DNA of 11,008 nt, taken from positions 1 through 11,008 of the forward strand of contig JBBRMF010000176.1 of NCBI GenBank assembly GCA_038230975.1. Reading direction: 5' to 3'. Positions 1 through 7,633 of the stretch are shown one piece after another. Position numbers and translations under genes: made by a program. This stretch comes from JANXVV01 sp038230975 (GTDB lineage: Bacteria; Planctomycetota; Phycisphaerae; Tepidisphaerales; Tepidisphaeraceae). Each line of letters opens with the position of its first letter. Positions within the stretch are counted from its first letter, which is position 1. The notes beneath the pieces are model-generated. The model ran no database searches. It saw nothing but the letters and a program-made list of their open reading frames with translations, and was not told the origin of the DNA.

Positions 1-406
1 CGCGGCTTCCCAACATGAAAAACGGCACGTACCACGCAGCCGCCCCACCGCAAAAAGGAACGATCAGTGAATCAACAAAGACTGAAAGAACCAACAACAC
101 CATCACGCCAAGCGTCGTGGCAATAATCACGAATCGAGAGAGCGTCATCGACGGCCAGGCGACTAAAAGCTGTTGTTGAACTTTCTGGAAGTAGCTCTTT
201 TGCGCAAGCGCCTTGGCCAGCCCGGTCTGCTCCTGGTGGATCAAAATCGACCGATGCTCACCGACGGTCGTATAATTCTTCCCGTCGTCGCTAAGACGCT
301 GGCTGACGCGTTTGCGTTGATCCGTCCCCCCGAACACGAAACGACAGATGACCCAGGCGAATAGTGCCACTGCCGCTGCAAGGATGATGGGGAAGATCGT
401 TTCCAT
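1..406 (-). CDS. tadB: TadB-like pilus assembly inner-membrane protein, N-terminal part, cut by window edge
   Basis: This is probably the N-terminal 135 residues of TadB, the type II secretion F-domain protein that forms the inner-membrane platform of the Tad pilus. The gene starts with ATG at 406 (METIFPIILAAA) and stays open to the left edge. I see a first membrane helix at about residues 4-22 and a charged cytoplasmic stretch at about 27-90. Two more hydrophobic segments follow at about 91-112 and 114-133, which is the usual start of TadB before its F domain. The F domain itself is outside the window, so the assignment rests partly on context: the start lies 30 bases after the stop of cpaF, where tadB usually sits. 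The SD is weak (AGAG about 8 bases upstream), so translation may depend on cpaF. TadC would be expected next, to the left. Confidence 0.8.
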   Translation of the reverse strand, partial: METIFPIILAAAVALFAWVICRFVFGGTDQRKRVSQRLSDDGKNYTTVGEHRSILIHQEQTGLAKALAQKSYFQKVQQQLLVAWPSMTLSRFVIIATTLGVMVLLVLSVFVDSLIVPFCGGAAAWYVPFFMLGSR

Positions 407-436
407 TCGTATTCTCTAAATCTATTCTTCGACCGG

Positions 437-1957
437 TTACTTCGACGGGATAACTCGACGCTGAAACAGATCCGCGGGCAATTTCAACCCGCGGGCCTCA
501 ATCTTTTCACCGGTTTTGGGGCGAATCCCCGTACAGATAAACTGCCCAATCGCCGCACCATTCGGATCGACCCCGGTTTGCTCGAACACAAAAAGATCGT
601 GCATCGTGATATTTTCCCCTTCCATGCCGGTGATTTCGCTGACGCGCGTCACCTTACGCTTGCCGCCACCCAGGCGCTGGGCCTGCACGATCACCTGAAT
701 GGCACTGGCGATCTGCGACCGCAGACCCTTGACGGGAATATCGAATCCGCCCATCGCGATCATGACTTCCAAACGCGTAATTGCGTCGCGCGGGGTGTTG
801 GCGTGAATCGTGGTCATCGATCCTTCATGCCCGGTGTTCATCGCCTGAAGCATGTCGAGCGTTTCACCCGATCGACACTCGCCGATAATCACACGGTCAG
901 GCCGCATTCGTAGACAGTTTTTGACTAGATCGCGCGCGGAAACCTCACCCTTGCCTTCGATATTCGGCGGGCGGGTTTCAAGCCGTACGACGTGCGGCTG
1001 TTGAAGCTGCAGTTCCGCCGCGTCTTCAATGGTGATGACGCGTTCGTCGGCGGAGATGTAGCGAGAAAGACAGTTGAGCAAAGTCGTCTTGCCCGAGCCC
1101 GTACCGCCGCTGATCAAAACGTTGCAACGTGCCTGCACGGCCGCCGATAGAAAATCCATGACTGCCGGAGGAAATGCCCCGGCTCGGATCAGATCTTCGG
1201 GCATGAGAGGTTTGGAACCGAATCGGCGAATGGACATCGCCGGTCCATCCAACGCCAGCGGAGGGATAATCGCGTTTACGCGGCTTCCGTCAGACAGGCG
1301 GGCATCGACCATCGGACTGGTTTCGTCAACGCGCCGGCCGACCAGTGCCACGATGCGATCGATGATCTGTCGCAGGTGCGCATTGTCTCGGAAGGTGACT
1401 TCCGACAATTCAAGGCGACCTTTTTTCTCGACATAAATGCGATCGAAGCGGTTCACCAGGATATCACTGATCGCCGGGTCTTTCAGAAGAATTTCAAGCG
1501 GGCCCAGGCCGAAGGTCTCGTCCATGACCTCGTCCATCAGGCGTTCCTGATCCGAGCTGGTGAGCAGTCCTTTTTCCTGTTGGCATAGTTCGCGAATCAA
1601 GATGCGCACTTCACGGCGGACAACGTCCGGCGGAAGGGTCTTCAGATTCTGCACGTCCAGTCGCTCCACCAGGTTCTGGTGGATGCGTACCTTCATCTGC
1701 TGAAAATACGGGCTCCGCTCCTGCTGCGGAGCCATGGCCTGCACTTGGATTTGGGGTGCTGCCGGCGCGACATAAGGCTGCGAAATCTGCGCGGCGGCTA
1801 CCGGCGCGGGAGCTGCCGGTGCCGCAGTCGGGGATGCGGTCTTGGGCTTGGCGCTCGCGACTGTCCCAGCGGGTTTGACCAGGGGCGCGCTGAAACCGGC
1901 GGATTTCACTGGTGGTTCCACCACTCCTGTCGAACCTGACTTTGAAAACAAACCCAT
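437..1957 (-). CDS. cpaF: TadA/CpaF secretion ATPase of the Tad pilus
   Basis: This is the hexameric cytoplasmic ATPase (VirB11/GspE superfamily) that drives Flp pilus assembly. The predicted protein has 506 residues. I chose the ATG at 1957 (MGLFSKSG) because AAGGAG lies 5 bases upstream. The open frame extends six codons further to a TTG, but that extension contains the SD itself. A Pro/Ala-rich, low-complexity linker fills about residues 12-80. The N-terminal all-alpha/beta region follows, and then the motor domain: Walker A GGTGSGKT at 284-291, an Asp-box-like ITIEDAAEL at about 308-316, Walker B RVIIGE at 355-360, and the His-box GHEGSMTTIHANTPRDA at about 376-392. All catalytic motifs appear intact. 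It sits 63 bases after cpaE and 30 bases before tadB, in the same transcription direction. The assignment is secure at family level. Confidence 0.97.
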   Translation of the reverse strand: MGLFSKSGSTGVVEPPVKSAGFSAPLVKPAGTVASAKPKTASPTAAPAAPAPVAAAQISQPYVAPAAPQIQVQAMAPQQERSPYFQQMKVRIHQNLVERLDVQNLKTLPPDVVRREVRILIRELCQQEKGLLTSSDQERLMDEVMDETFGLGPLEILLKDPAISDILVNRFDRIYVEKKGRLELSEVTFRDNAHLRQIIDRIVALVGRRVDETSPMVDARLSDGSRVNAIIPPLALDGPAMSIRRFGSKPLMPEDLIRAGAFPPAVMDFLSAAVQARCNVLISGGTGSGKTTLLNCLSRYISADERVITIEDAAELQLQQPHVVRLETRPPNIEGKGEVSARDLVKNCLRMRPDRVIIGECRSGETLDMLQAMNTGHEGSMTTIHANTPRDAITRLEVMIAMGGFDIPVKGLRSQIASAIQVIVQAQRLGGGKRKVTRVSEITGMEGENITMHDLFVFEQTGVDPNGAAIGQFICTGIRPKTGEKIEARGLKLPADLFQRRVIPSK

Positions 1958-2020
1958 TTCTGCTCCTTGCCCCAAAACTTTTTTCTCTGCCGCAACGAGA
2001 ATGACGCCTGATCATTTATT

Positions 2021-3160
2021 TCATGCCGCAATCGCACGAACGTTCTTCCCGCTTAACTGGTCAGCAAATCCGATGATCGACTGGCTGATTTCCGTCTTCG
2101 GTGCGCGAAGTACGAAGGGTTCACCCAGATTGATCGCGCCGATCGCGGTCTTAAAATCATTTGGAATGTAGTGCGCGATTTTCAGGCCGAGCGCGCGTTC
2201 GACTTCCGCCGGCTCGATATCGTGTCCTTTTTTGATGTAACGATTGGCAACGATTCTCACTTTGTATGGGTCGATTGCCGTTCGTCGCAATGCTCCGACG
2301 AATCGCTCGGCATTTTTGGCGCTGGGCACATTCAGCTGCATCACGATGACATTGACATCCGCCGCCTGCACCGCCGTGGCATAGAGTGGATCGATGCTCA
2401 TCATGCTGTCGAGCACCACATGGTCGAACATACGGGACAACAGGCTCAGCAATCGAGAGAAGGATGCCGGCTTCACGCGCAACGTGTCTTCAGGAAGGTC
2501 CGGTCGCGCAAGAACGCTAAGGCCGCTGCCCGCATGGATGGCCAACGCGTTGTCGAGAAGATTCTTGTCGAGTGCGTCGCCTGATTCCATCACATCGGCG
2601 ATGGTAAAACGCGGGCGGATATCGAAGTAACTTGCCACTCCACCGCGGACCAGGTCCAGATCGACCAGAACCGTTTTGGCGCCCGTCTTGGCGAGTGCGG
2701 CGGCGACATTGCAGGCCACGGTCGTAGAACCACAGCCACCAATCGTCGGAATGAAATGGAGTATTCGAGCCCGCTTGCCCATGCCGTTTTGCTGAGCAAC
2801 CCGATCGAGCGCGGTCGTAAATGTTTCTTCATTGATCGGCAGCGGAATGAACTCCCGCACCCCCAACTGCATGGCCTCCATCAACAAATTCGCGTCGACG
2901 ATCTTCGAGAGAACGAAGAAACTGATGTTTGGATATTGCCGTGGAAGATGACCGATCTTTCGAAGGGCCTGGACTCCATGCGGTTCGAGATTGACGATGA
3001 CCAGTTGCGGCGCGTTTCCATGCGACAACAGCGAGGGAAGACCTTCGATCTCACCCAGTTGAGCCGTGATTTCCACGCCAGAACTGCTCAGATAATCGGC
3101 CATCTCCTGGCGATATCCGGCGTCACTGTCGACGATCACACAATTGAGTTGTAGCAGCAT
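2021..3160 (-). CDS. cpaE: TadZ/CpaE pilus localisation protein: pseudo-receiver plus ParA/MinD-like domain
   Basis: This 379-residue protein has the two-domain layout of CpaE/TadZ, which places the Tad machine in the cell. Residues 4-125 resemble a response-regulator receiver. The acidic pair is present (D11, D13), but the phosphoacceptor position holds Asn (LVIVN57) and the usual late Lys is not apparent. Residues 131-379 are a MinD/ParA-type fold: a degenerate P-loop TIGGCGSTT (139-147) without the canonical Lys, a Walker A' strand LVDLDL (165-170), and VVLDSM (248-253). Such altered P-loops are known in CpaE/TadZ. The start is ATG at 3160. A longer in-frame reading to 3394 would overlap the secretin gene by almost 200 bases and lacks homology-like character. 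The SD is weak (AAGAGAAAAG). It lies 38 bases after cpaC. Confidence 0.92.
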   Translation of the reverse strand: MLLQLNCVIVDSDAGYRQEMADYLSSSGVEITAQLGEIEGLPSLLSHGNAPQLVIVNLEPHGVQALRKIGHLPRQYPNISFFVLSKIVDANLLMEAMQLGVREFIPLPINEETFTTALDRVAQQNGMGKRARILHFIPTIGGCGSTTVACNVAAALAKTGAKTVLVDLDLVRGGVASYFDIRPRFTIADVMESGDALDKNLLDNALAIHAGSGLSVLARPDLPEDTLRVKPASFSRLLSLLSRMFDHVVLDSMMSIDPLYATAVQAADVNVIVMQLNVPSAKNAERFVGALRRTAIDPYKVRIVANRYIKKGHDIEPAEVERALGLKIAHYIPNDFKTAIGAINLGEPFVLRAPKTEISQSIIGFADQLSGKNVRAIAA

Positions 3161-3198
3161 ATTCTTTTCTCTTGTTTCAGACGGAGACAGTCCGCCGA

Positions 3199-4800
3199 TC
3201 AGTCCTTGCCGGAAGTCGCGTAAGGAGCGCGGGGGACATCTTTTTGTGGGTTGTAAGGAACGAACCCGTATTGTCCCTGAAACCGGGGGGCCTGCTTTCC
3301 GGCCGATGGCAGCGTCGGTGGTTTGTGCTGTGCATCCTTCGGGCCACCGAGATTCATATTGGTAAACAGATCCAGCTCGTCGGGGAATTGCCATTCTTCG
3401 CCAGGCAGACGCGGAACATCGGATGGATTCATCGCTTCGACCAGATGCGGGGTCACGAGCACGACCATTTCCGTTTCTTTCCGCGAATACCGCACGGTTC
3501 GGAACAGTGGCCCGATCACGGGCAAATCGCCGAGCAACGGAGTGACATCCTTGCTGGCGGCAATGCTTGAATTGAGCAACCCGGCGATGGCGAAAGTCTG
3601 GCCGTCCGCGAGTTCCACGGTCGTCGTTACTTTACGCGAGGTGATGCCGGGGATTCTAAATCCACCAGCTTCGACACTATTGGCATAGTCCAGATCGCTG
3701 ATCTCAGGTGAAACTTTCAACCGAAGTTTGCCGTTACCCAGCACGATCGGAATGAACTTCAGCTTCACGCCATATTCCCGGTAGTCAACGCTGATGGCGG
3801 CACCGGCACCGGTGCCACCTTGCGAGGTCGGAATCGGAATCGCCCCACCGGCCAGGAAGCTGGCCTCCTGACCGCTGACGGCCATAAGGTTTGGCTCGGC
3901 CAAAATCCGGAGCAGGCTGTTCTGGCGTAGAGCATCCACGAAGTATTGGAATGATCCTTTGCCGATTAGACCTTGCCCAAAGATCGTCACTGCCCCGCCG
4001 GGTGAAGGACTCGTAATGCCCTGCGTACCGCCCGGAAGCAATTGAGTGCCGAACGGATTGATCCCACCGACATTGCTGCCGAGGAAGCTTTTACCGTCCG
4101 TGGCTCCGAGGTTGACTCCAAGCGCCGATGTCGCCGAGCGCGACACTTCGGCAATCCGCACGGAAAGCATGACTTGCTGCCCCCCGGAAATCACCAGAAA
4201 GTCCTGAACCTTGGCGGCGTAAGGCGTCGCGATGCGAACGATCTGTTCTTCCACTTCCAGTGAAGGAACATTCCCTTTTAACACGACTTCCCCATTGTTT
4301 GCGCTCAGGTTGATCTTTACGCCAGGGAATAGCTTCTTGAGTTGTTCCTGTAGACCGACGACATCGACCGCGACGGAAACATCGATGACCTGGGCCTTTT
4401 CACCGTCATCCCAGACCACGAGTTGAGTCGTTCCCGCTTTTTTTCCCGTGACGAGAATGCGGCTTTGGCCCAGCAGGTTCACATCGGCGATCTCAGGTTG
4501 GCCGACGCTGACGCGCTTGTAGGGAGTGCGCGTCTGCAGCACCACACTTTTGTTAATCAGGAGTTGCAGTTGACTCGAGGTCTTGGCCGCCTCGGTCACG
4601 AAAGGTGCAGTTGGATCCGCCGACTGAACGGGAATGGGCGTCTCGTCGGACTTGGCGTCCGACGGTTTGTCCGCACCGGCGGCCGAAAGGCACAAGAGGC
4701 ACCCAGCGCCGAAAGCCGCCGCATTACCGATCCAGCGGAGCACATGCGATCGTGTCGAACTTGCCCGCGAATGTTTCTTGATTGCAATCACTTCGTTCAT
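3199..4800 (-). CDS. cpaC: RcpA/CpaC outer-membrane secretin of the Tad pilus
   Basis: This 533-residue protein forms the outer-membrane channel through which the pilus leaves the cell. The start is the ATG at 4800 (MNEVIAIKKH), 7 bases after GGAGG. A GTG five codons upstream overlaps that SD and was not used. A basic N-terminus, a hydrophobic stretch (about 27-42) and AAGA at 40-43 suggest Sec export with cleavage near residue 43. In order, I see a pilus-assembly N-domain with the motif VSVGQPEIADVN (about 77-146), a BON-like domain (about 148-205), a Gly/Pro-rich insert (about 232-280), and the secretin core (about 285-455). The core ends with the signature PLLGDLPVIGPLFRT (421-435) and VVLVTPHLVE. 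A Pro-rich tail of about 75 residues follows, ending TSGKD. The gene lies between cpaB (52 bases) and cpaE (38 bases). Confidence 0.96.
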   Translation of the reverse strand: MNEVIAIKKHSRASSTRSHVLRWIGNAAAFGAGCLLCLSAAGADKPSDAKSDETPIPVQSADPTAPFVTEAAKTSSQLQLLINKSVVLQTRTPYKRVSVGQPEIADVNLLGQSRILVTGKKAGTTQLVVWDDGEKAQVIDVSVAVDVVGLQEQLKKLFPGVKINLSANNGEVVLKGNVPSLEVEEQIVRIATPYAAKVQDFLVISGGQQVMLSVRIAEVSRSATSALGVNLGATDGKSFLGSNVGGINPFGTQLLPGGTQGITSPSPGGAVTIFGQGLIGKGSFQYFVDALRQNSLLRILAEPNLMAVSGQEASFLAGGAIPIPTSQGGTGAGAAISVDYREYGVKLKFIPIVLGNGKLRLKVSPEISDLDYANSVEAGGFRIPGITSRKVTTTVELADGQTFAIAGLLNSSIAASKDVTPLLGDLPVIGPLFRTVRYSRKETEMVVLVTPHLVEAMNPSDVPRLPGEEWQFPDELDLFTNMNLGGPKDAQHKPPTLPSAGKQAPRFQGQYGFVPYNPQKDVPRAPYATSGKD

Positions 4801-4852
4801 GATGTTTCCTCCCACTCAACAGTGGATCTTTTTTTTCAGGTATCCTTGAGAC

Positions 4853-5863
4853 TCAGTTCCCATCCTTGATGATCAGACCCGGGTCGGTTTCGACGAAAGT
4901 CGATGGGCGCGATTCCACTCGCGATTCGATCTGCACCGCCTGTTCCTTGGTGTTTCGAATGATCGTTACCGTTCGAGTTGGTTCCGTCGGCTTGGTCGTC
5001 GGTGGAACAGGAGGATCGGTGAACAAACTGGCGGGCTTGGCAGGCGGGGTTGCCTTGGCGATGGTTTCGATCAATTTCGCAAACAGCTCAGTGACGCCCC
5101 CACCGTGGCCGGCGGTTGAGCCGCGGAGTTGTGCGAGGGTCACGCTTCCCATTTCATTCTCAAGATCACCGTGCGAATCGCGGCTTCCTCGCAGTACAAA
5201 ACGTGGCGCACCGGTGTGAACAGCAAGATCAATCAGTTCGACTTCCTTCGGGGTTACCAACAGCGTGATCGTGCGGGCCGGTGCCTGGTCGGGCGCATCC
5301 TCTTTGACACCTTCCTTGCCAGGTTCCTTTGTTCCCGGCTCACTGAACCGCCGCCCCACTGCGATGATTTGTAGATTGCGGGCGATGGTTCGGGCCAGCA
5401 TCTGCCCATTTTCGCCGGGGAGAGTTGTCACCATGTCGACGCGGCAGCCCGGAGCCAGCATGCCGGCGACACCCGTGGTTTCGTTCACATCGAGAGTCAC
5501 CGCCCGCATCCCGTCAGGAACGATCGCGGGAAGTCCCTTGCTGGTCCCTTCAGGAGCAAGCATGTTTTCCAGAATGGGTTGCCCCTTCAGAACCGGCATC
5601 GTCAACACGCGGTTCATGAGCACCAAGGGGTCGCGAAATGTGCCGGGTGTTACGCTGGTTTCAGGCACGCTGTTCGTCACCAGGTCGATGGCTTTCAATG
5701 CCGCGCCGGGAGCAATGTTTTCTTTCGCCACCACGAGGCGAGTGACATTGACCGTTAATTTCTGTGGCGCATCCTTTCGAGAAAGCATGTCACGACCCAC
5801 CTTGGCGGCAATGCCACCCAGGACGATTGCCACGACTAAAGGCATCCAGGCTTTAACGTTCAT
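4853..5863 (-). CDS. cpaB: RcpC/CpaB Flp pilus assembly protein with SAF domain
   Basis: This 336-residue periplasmic protein is membrane-anchored and associates with the secretin in Tad systems. I chose ATG at 5863 (MNVKAWMPLV) because AGGAG lies 5 bases upstream. The frame stays open for 20 more codons that contain this SD. Residues 7-22 form an N-terminal membrane anchor or uncleaved signal. An SAF domain spans about 42-104 (RLVVAKENIAPGAAL through GQPILENML), and the RcpC-type region follows at about 110-225 with DGMRAVTLDVNETTGVAGML and GCRVDMV. An acidic/Lys-rich insert lies at about 173-195 and a Pro/Thr-rich linker at about 272-297. It heads the second block of tad genes, separated from tadE by 334 noncoding bases holding a repeat, so it may have its own promoter. 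Confidence 0.94.
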   Translation of the reverse strand: MNVKAWMPLVVAIVLGGIAAKVGRDMLSRKDAPQKLTVNVTRLVVAKENIAPGAALKAIDLVTNSVPETSVTPGTFRDPLVLMNRVLTMPVLKGQPILENMLAPEGTSKGLPAIVPDGMRAVTLDVNETTGVAGMLAPGCRVDMVTTLPGENGQMLARTIARNLQIIAVGRRFSEPGTKEPGKEGVKEDAPDQAPARTITLLVTPKEVELIDLAVHTGAPRFVLRGSRDSHGDLENEMGSVTLAQLRGSTAGHGGGVTELFAKLIETIAKATPPAKPASLFTDPPVPPTTKPTEPTRTVTIIRNTKEQAVQIESRVESRPSTFVETDPGLIIKDGN

Positions 5864-6086
5864 AGTTTCTCCTAACCCTGCTTCAGACCGAAACCAAAAG
5901 TGTCTGCTGCCGGATGGCCGCATGTTTGCACGATTCCCACTCGATCAGTGTCGACGAATGGGGGTGTCCGGTTTAGAAGCTTTAGGGGAATGAGCGAGGT
6001 TTATTTTGAATGTGATAGGCGAGGGTCGGCGCAGAGTTATGAGATCGGCGGGAATTATCCCCCTCTCCCGTGCTGGGCTTGTCAAC
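5864..6086. other. Noncoding leader upstream of cpaB
   Basis: Together with the adjacent repeat this makes a 334-base gap between tadE and cpaB. I see no credible gene here. A minus-strand frame of 80 codons (5945-6187) crosses the repeat, has no SD and resembles nothing. The cpaB SD (AGGAG, about 5869-5873) and one possible promoter at its right end are the only signals I can name. Confidence 0.6.
6054..6085 (-). promoter_or_regulatory. Possible sigma-70-type promoter for cpaB, spacing too long
   Basis: On the minus strand a perfect TTGACA (6085-6080) is followed after 20 bases by GATAAT (6059-6054). Both hexamers are good, but the spacer is about 3 bases longer than ideal. It directly abuts the repeat at 6087 and faces cpaB, whose ATG is about 190 bases further on. 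The match could be chance. Confidence 0.25.
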
Positions 6087-6192
6087 TTATTTAGCCGGTT
6101 CGCTTGTGAACCGTGTTTCGGGTGCAGGTCGGGTCTACTCGCCCACCGATTTGCCAAGTGACACGGATGGTGGGCGAGTACTCCCACCCGAC
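6087..6192. repeat. Composite palindromic intergenic repeat, copy A
   Basis: This stretch starts with TTATTTAGCCGGTTCGCTTG, nearly identical to the arms of the element at 10106-10190. It contains the small hairpin CGGTTCGC-TT-GTGAACCG, in which one G-C pair has become G-T. A second, longer inverted repeat follows: arm 6128-6147 (GTCGGGTCTACTCGCCCACC) pairs with arm 6169-6192 apart from a short bulge, around a 21-base loop. The loop holds TTGCCAAGTGACACGG (6151-6166), which also occurs in slightly altered form (TTGCCAAGTAAACACGG) on the minus strand of the other copy. The element ends 5 bases before the tadE stop codon. There is no T-run, so it is not a classical intrinsic terminator, though it could slow RNA polymerase or stabilise the tadE end of the mRNA. 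Confidence 0.85.
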
Positions 6193-6197
6193 AAAGC

Positions 6198-6686
6198 TTA
6201 CCCTTCCTTGCGCATTACTGCAGCACCAACCACTTGTTTGGAAGTCGCGATGAGTCCCCAGGGTCTGTATCCGGATCCGGCAGTGCCCCAGGTGCATGTC
6301 ACGGTAACGGTAATCGTGTCACCGGCCACGCAACTGGCGTAATTGCCGTTCGTCACGGTGAAAGTGCCTCCACCGCCGGCGGGGGTATCGGTCGTCAAAA
6401 TCGTGTATCCCGAGCCGGATAGTTTCGAAGCGGACATTGATGCACTCACGGCAGTCGATATATCAGTCGGCGTCGCGCCGGATGCGATAAATGCGCGGCA
6501 ACCGTCGCGAGCTGAACCTTCCAGGGAATGCTTTACGAAGAAAAAATACCCGAATTCCACGATGCCAAAAGCCAGATAAAGGAGTACCGGCAGGATAAGC
6601 ACCGTCTCCAGCACCGCACCGCCGAAGCGTCGGCGCGAGCGCAGGGAAACTTTTCGTGCAGATGGATTGTACATTTGGATTTTCAT
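6198..6686 (-). CDS. tadE: TadE-like pseudopilin
   Basis: This 162-residue protein has the layout of TadE minor pseudopilins, which need the prepilin peptidase and are required for pilus formation. The start is ATG at 6686 (MKIQMYNPSA), 6 bases after GGAGG. A longer frame to 6710 contains that SD. A basic leader (KVSLRSRRRFG) precedes a G/GAVLE processing motif: predicted cleavage is after G22, with E27 at +5. A hydrophobic helix follows at about 28-50 (ETVLILPVLLYLAFGIVEFG). The rest is Ser/Thr/Gly-rich and holds three Cys (63, 119, 131), two of which could pair. The start codon overlaps the stop of the peptidase gene (ATGA, 6683-6686), implying translational coupling. No TadF or TadG is visible in the window. 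Confidence 0.85.
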   Translation of the reverse strand: MKIQMYNPSARKVSLRSRRRFGGAVLETVLILPVLLYLAFGIVEFGYFFFVKHSLEGSARDGCRAFIASGATPTDISTAVSASMSASKLSGSGYTILTTDTPAGGGGTFTVTNGNYASCVAGDTITVTVTCTWGTAGSGYRPWGLIATSKQVVGAAVMRKEG

Positions 6687-7234
6687 CCGATCCCTCCGAT
6701 GCGCAGCCAAAGTAAGGATGCAACGGCAATAAGAATAGGTACCGCCATGGGAAGTGGTTTATCCACGCTCTTGCAAGACAACCCCACCTGCTGCACGGTC
6801 GCAATGCCTACTTCTCGCACATGAAGCAGGTTAAGAGCGACCACTGCACTGTTCTTAAAAAGAGACCGAAGCCGACCTTGGTAGGTTGCCTGAGCGAGTA
6901 CCAGAACGAGTCCGATCAGATCTTTGAGTATAAAGACCAGCACGATATTCATCGGGCCGATCCAGGCCCCCACCGCCGCCAGCAGCTTGACGTCGCCACC
7001 CCCGACGGCATTCAACACAAACAGGACCAACGGCAGAAGGAACCCGACGCCTAGTCCCGCAAAAGACTGGACGGGTGTCACCGTGTGGGCATGAGTGAAG
7101 CTTTGAATGAGACCCCCGATCGCCATGCTGAGCGTGACCCAATTGGGAATACGGCGATGCCGCATGTCCACCCCCGCTGCCACCACAAGCAGGGCAAACA
7201 GTGGCACGAAATGGATCAGCGTCAGTAAAGTCAT
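6683..7234 (-). CDS. cpaA: TadV/CpaA-type prepilin peptidase (type IV, A24 family)
   Basis: This 183-residue integral membrane aspartyl protease should cut the Flp prepilins and the TadE pseudopilin after Gly. Both catalytic Asp are visible: D23 in GVDMRHRRIPNW and D81 in the GGGDVKLLAAVG motif. There is no N-terminal methylase domain, as is normal for the short TadV/CpaA group. Hydrophobic segments fall at about 5-21, 33-45, 57-76, 84-115 and 164-180. The start is ATG at 7234; the SD is poor, and the gene may rely on reading through from flp2, whose stop is 42 bases upstream. The last bases overlap the start of tadE by 4 bases, tying the enzyme to one of its substrates. Confidence 0.93.
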   Translation of the reverse strand: MTLLTLIHFVPLFALLVVAAGVDMRHRRIPNWVTLSMAIGGLIQSFTHAHTVTPVQSFAGLGVGFLLPLVLFVLNAVGGGDVKLLAAVGAWIGPMNIVLVFILKDLIGLVLVLAQATYQGRLRSLFKNSAVVALNLLHVREVGIATVQQVGLSCKSVDKPLPMAVPILIAVASLLWLRIGGIG

Positions 7235-7276
7235 GACTTTCAGCCGGAAATCCTGTGACGGGAAGTTGCGCGCGGT

Positions 7277-7450
7277 TTACATGGAAGAGTTCACGCTCTG
7301 CCATTTTGCTAACACTTTGCCGCCAAATGTTGTGATGACGGCGATCGCAGTGACAATAATTAGTCCCAGCACTAGCGCATATTCGATTACTTCGCCGCCT
7401 TGTTCATCGCGAATCAGTCGATTCGATAGTTGTGAGAGTTGCTTGCTCAT
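7277..7450 (-). CDS. Flp-type prepilin, second copy
   Basis: This 57-residue Flp/Fap prepilin would be a pilus subunit. The ATG at 7450 has GGGAG about 10 bases upstream. The leader MSKQLSQLSNRLIRDEQG is followed by the processing site G18/GEVIEY, with Glu at +5 and Tyr at +6 as in Flp pilins. The mature 39-residue part is a single hydrophobic helix ending KWQSVNSSM. It matches the mature part of the copy at 7634-7804 at 30 of 39 positions by direct count, with mostly conservative differences. Its codons (CTA, ATT and similar) look less tuned than those of the first copy, so it may be the lesser-expressed or specialised pilin. It is too short to be found by longer-ORF screens. Confidence 0.95.
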   Translation of the reverse strand: MSKQLSQLSNRLIRDEQGGEVIEYALVLGLIIVTAIAVITTFGGKVLAKWQSVNSSM

Positions 7451-7487
7451 CTTCGAAAATCTCCCACAGAGTTGGGGGGGCGGTTAC

Positions 7488-7507
7488 AGGGACGATCCTC
7501 CGTCCCT
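7488..7507 (-). other. Hairpin upstream of second flp gene
   Basis: The arms AGGGACG and CGTCCCT (7 perfect pairs) enclose a 6-base loop. On the minus-strand transcript the loop reads GAGGAT, so GGAGGA is displayed at the stem top, 37 bases upstream of the flp2 start codon. It could be a regulatory or stability element; no function is shown. Confidence 0.5.
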
Positions 7508-7551
7508 TGCGATTCACCGCGCAACCCAATCGGGATTTGCGCGAAAGATCA

Positions 7552-7586
7552 GGACGGAAGTAACGCGGGCTGCGTTGCCTCCGTCC
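7552..7586 (-). other. Long hairpin between flp1 and flp2
   Basis: The stem GGACGGA/TCCGTCC, a 3-by-3 internal loop and a second stem AACGC/GCGTT with a 5-base loop form one symmetrical structure. It begins 48 bases past the stop of flp1. No T-run follows, so it is not a standard terminator. It is placed where an mRNA-stabilising or attenuating structure could raise flp1 over the genes behind it. Confidence 0.5.
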
Positions 7587-7633
7587 CGACCTGTCCTGCA
7601 GGGCAGAATCCAAAATCCGCCTGCAAGCGAGAC

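Noticed and set aside
3161..3394. N-terminal extension of CpaE (78 extra residues)
   Set aside because: It overlaps the 3' end of the secretin gene by almost 200 bases, reads as an Arg/Pro-rich shadow frame, and the receiver-like fold begins at the ATG at 3160.
6128..6192. Intrinsic terminator for tadE
   Set aside because: The inverted repeat is strong but is not followed by a T-run on the minus strand, and it belongs to the dispersed repeat.
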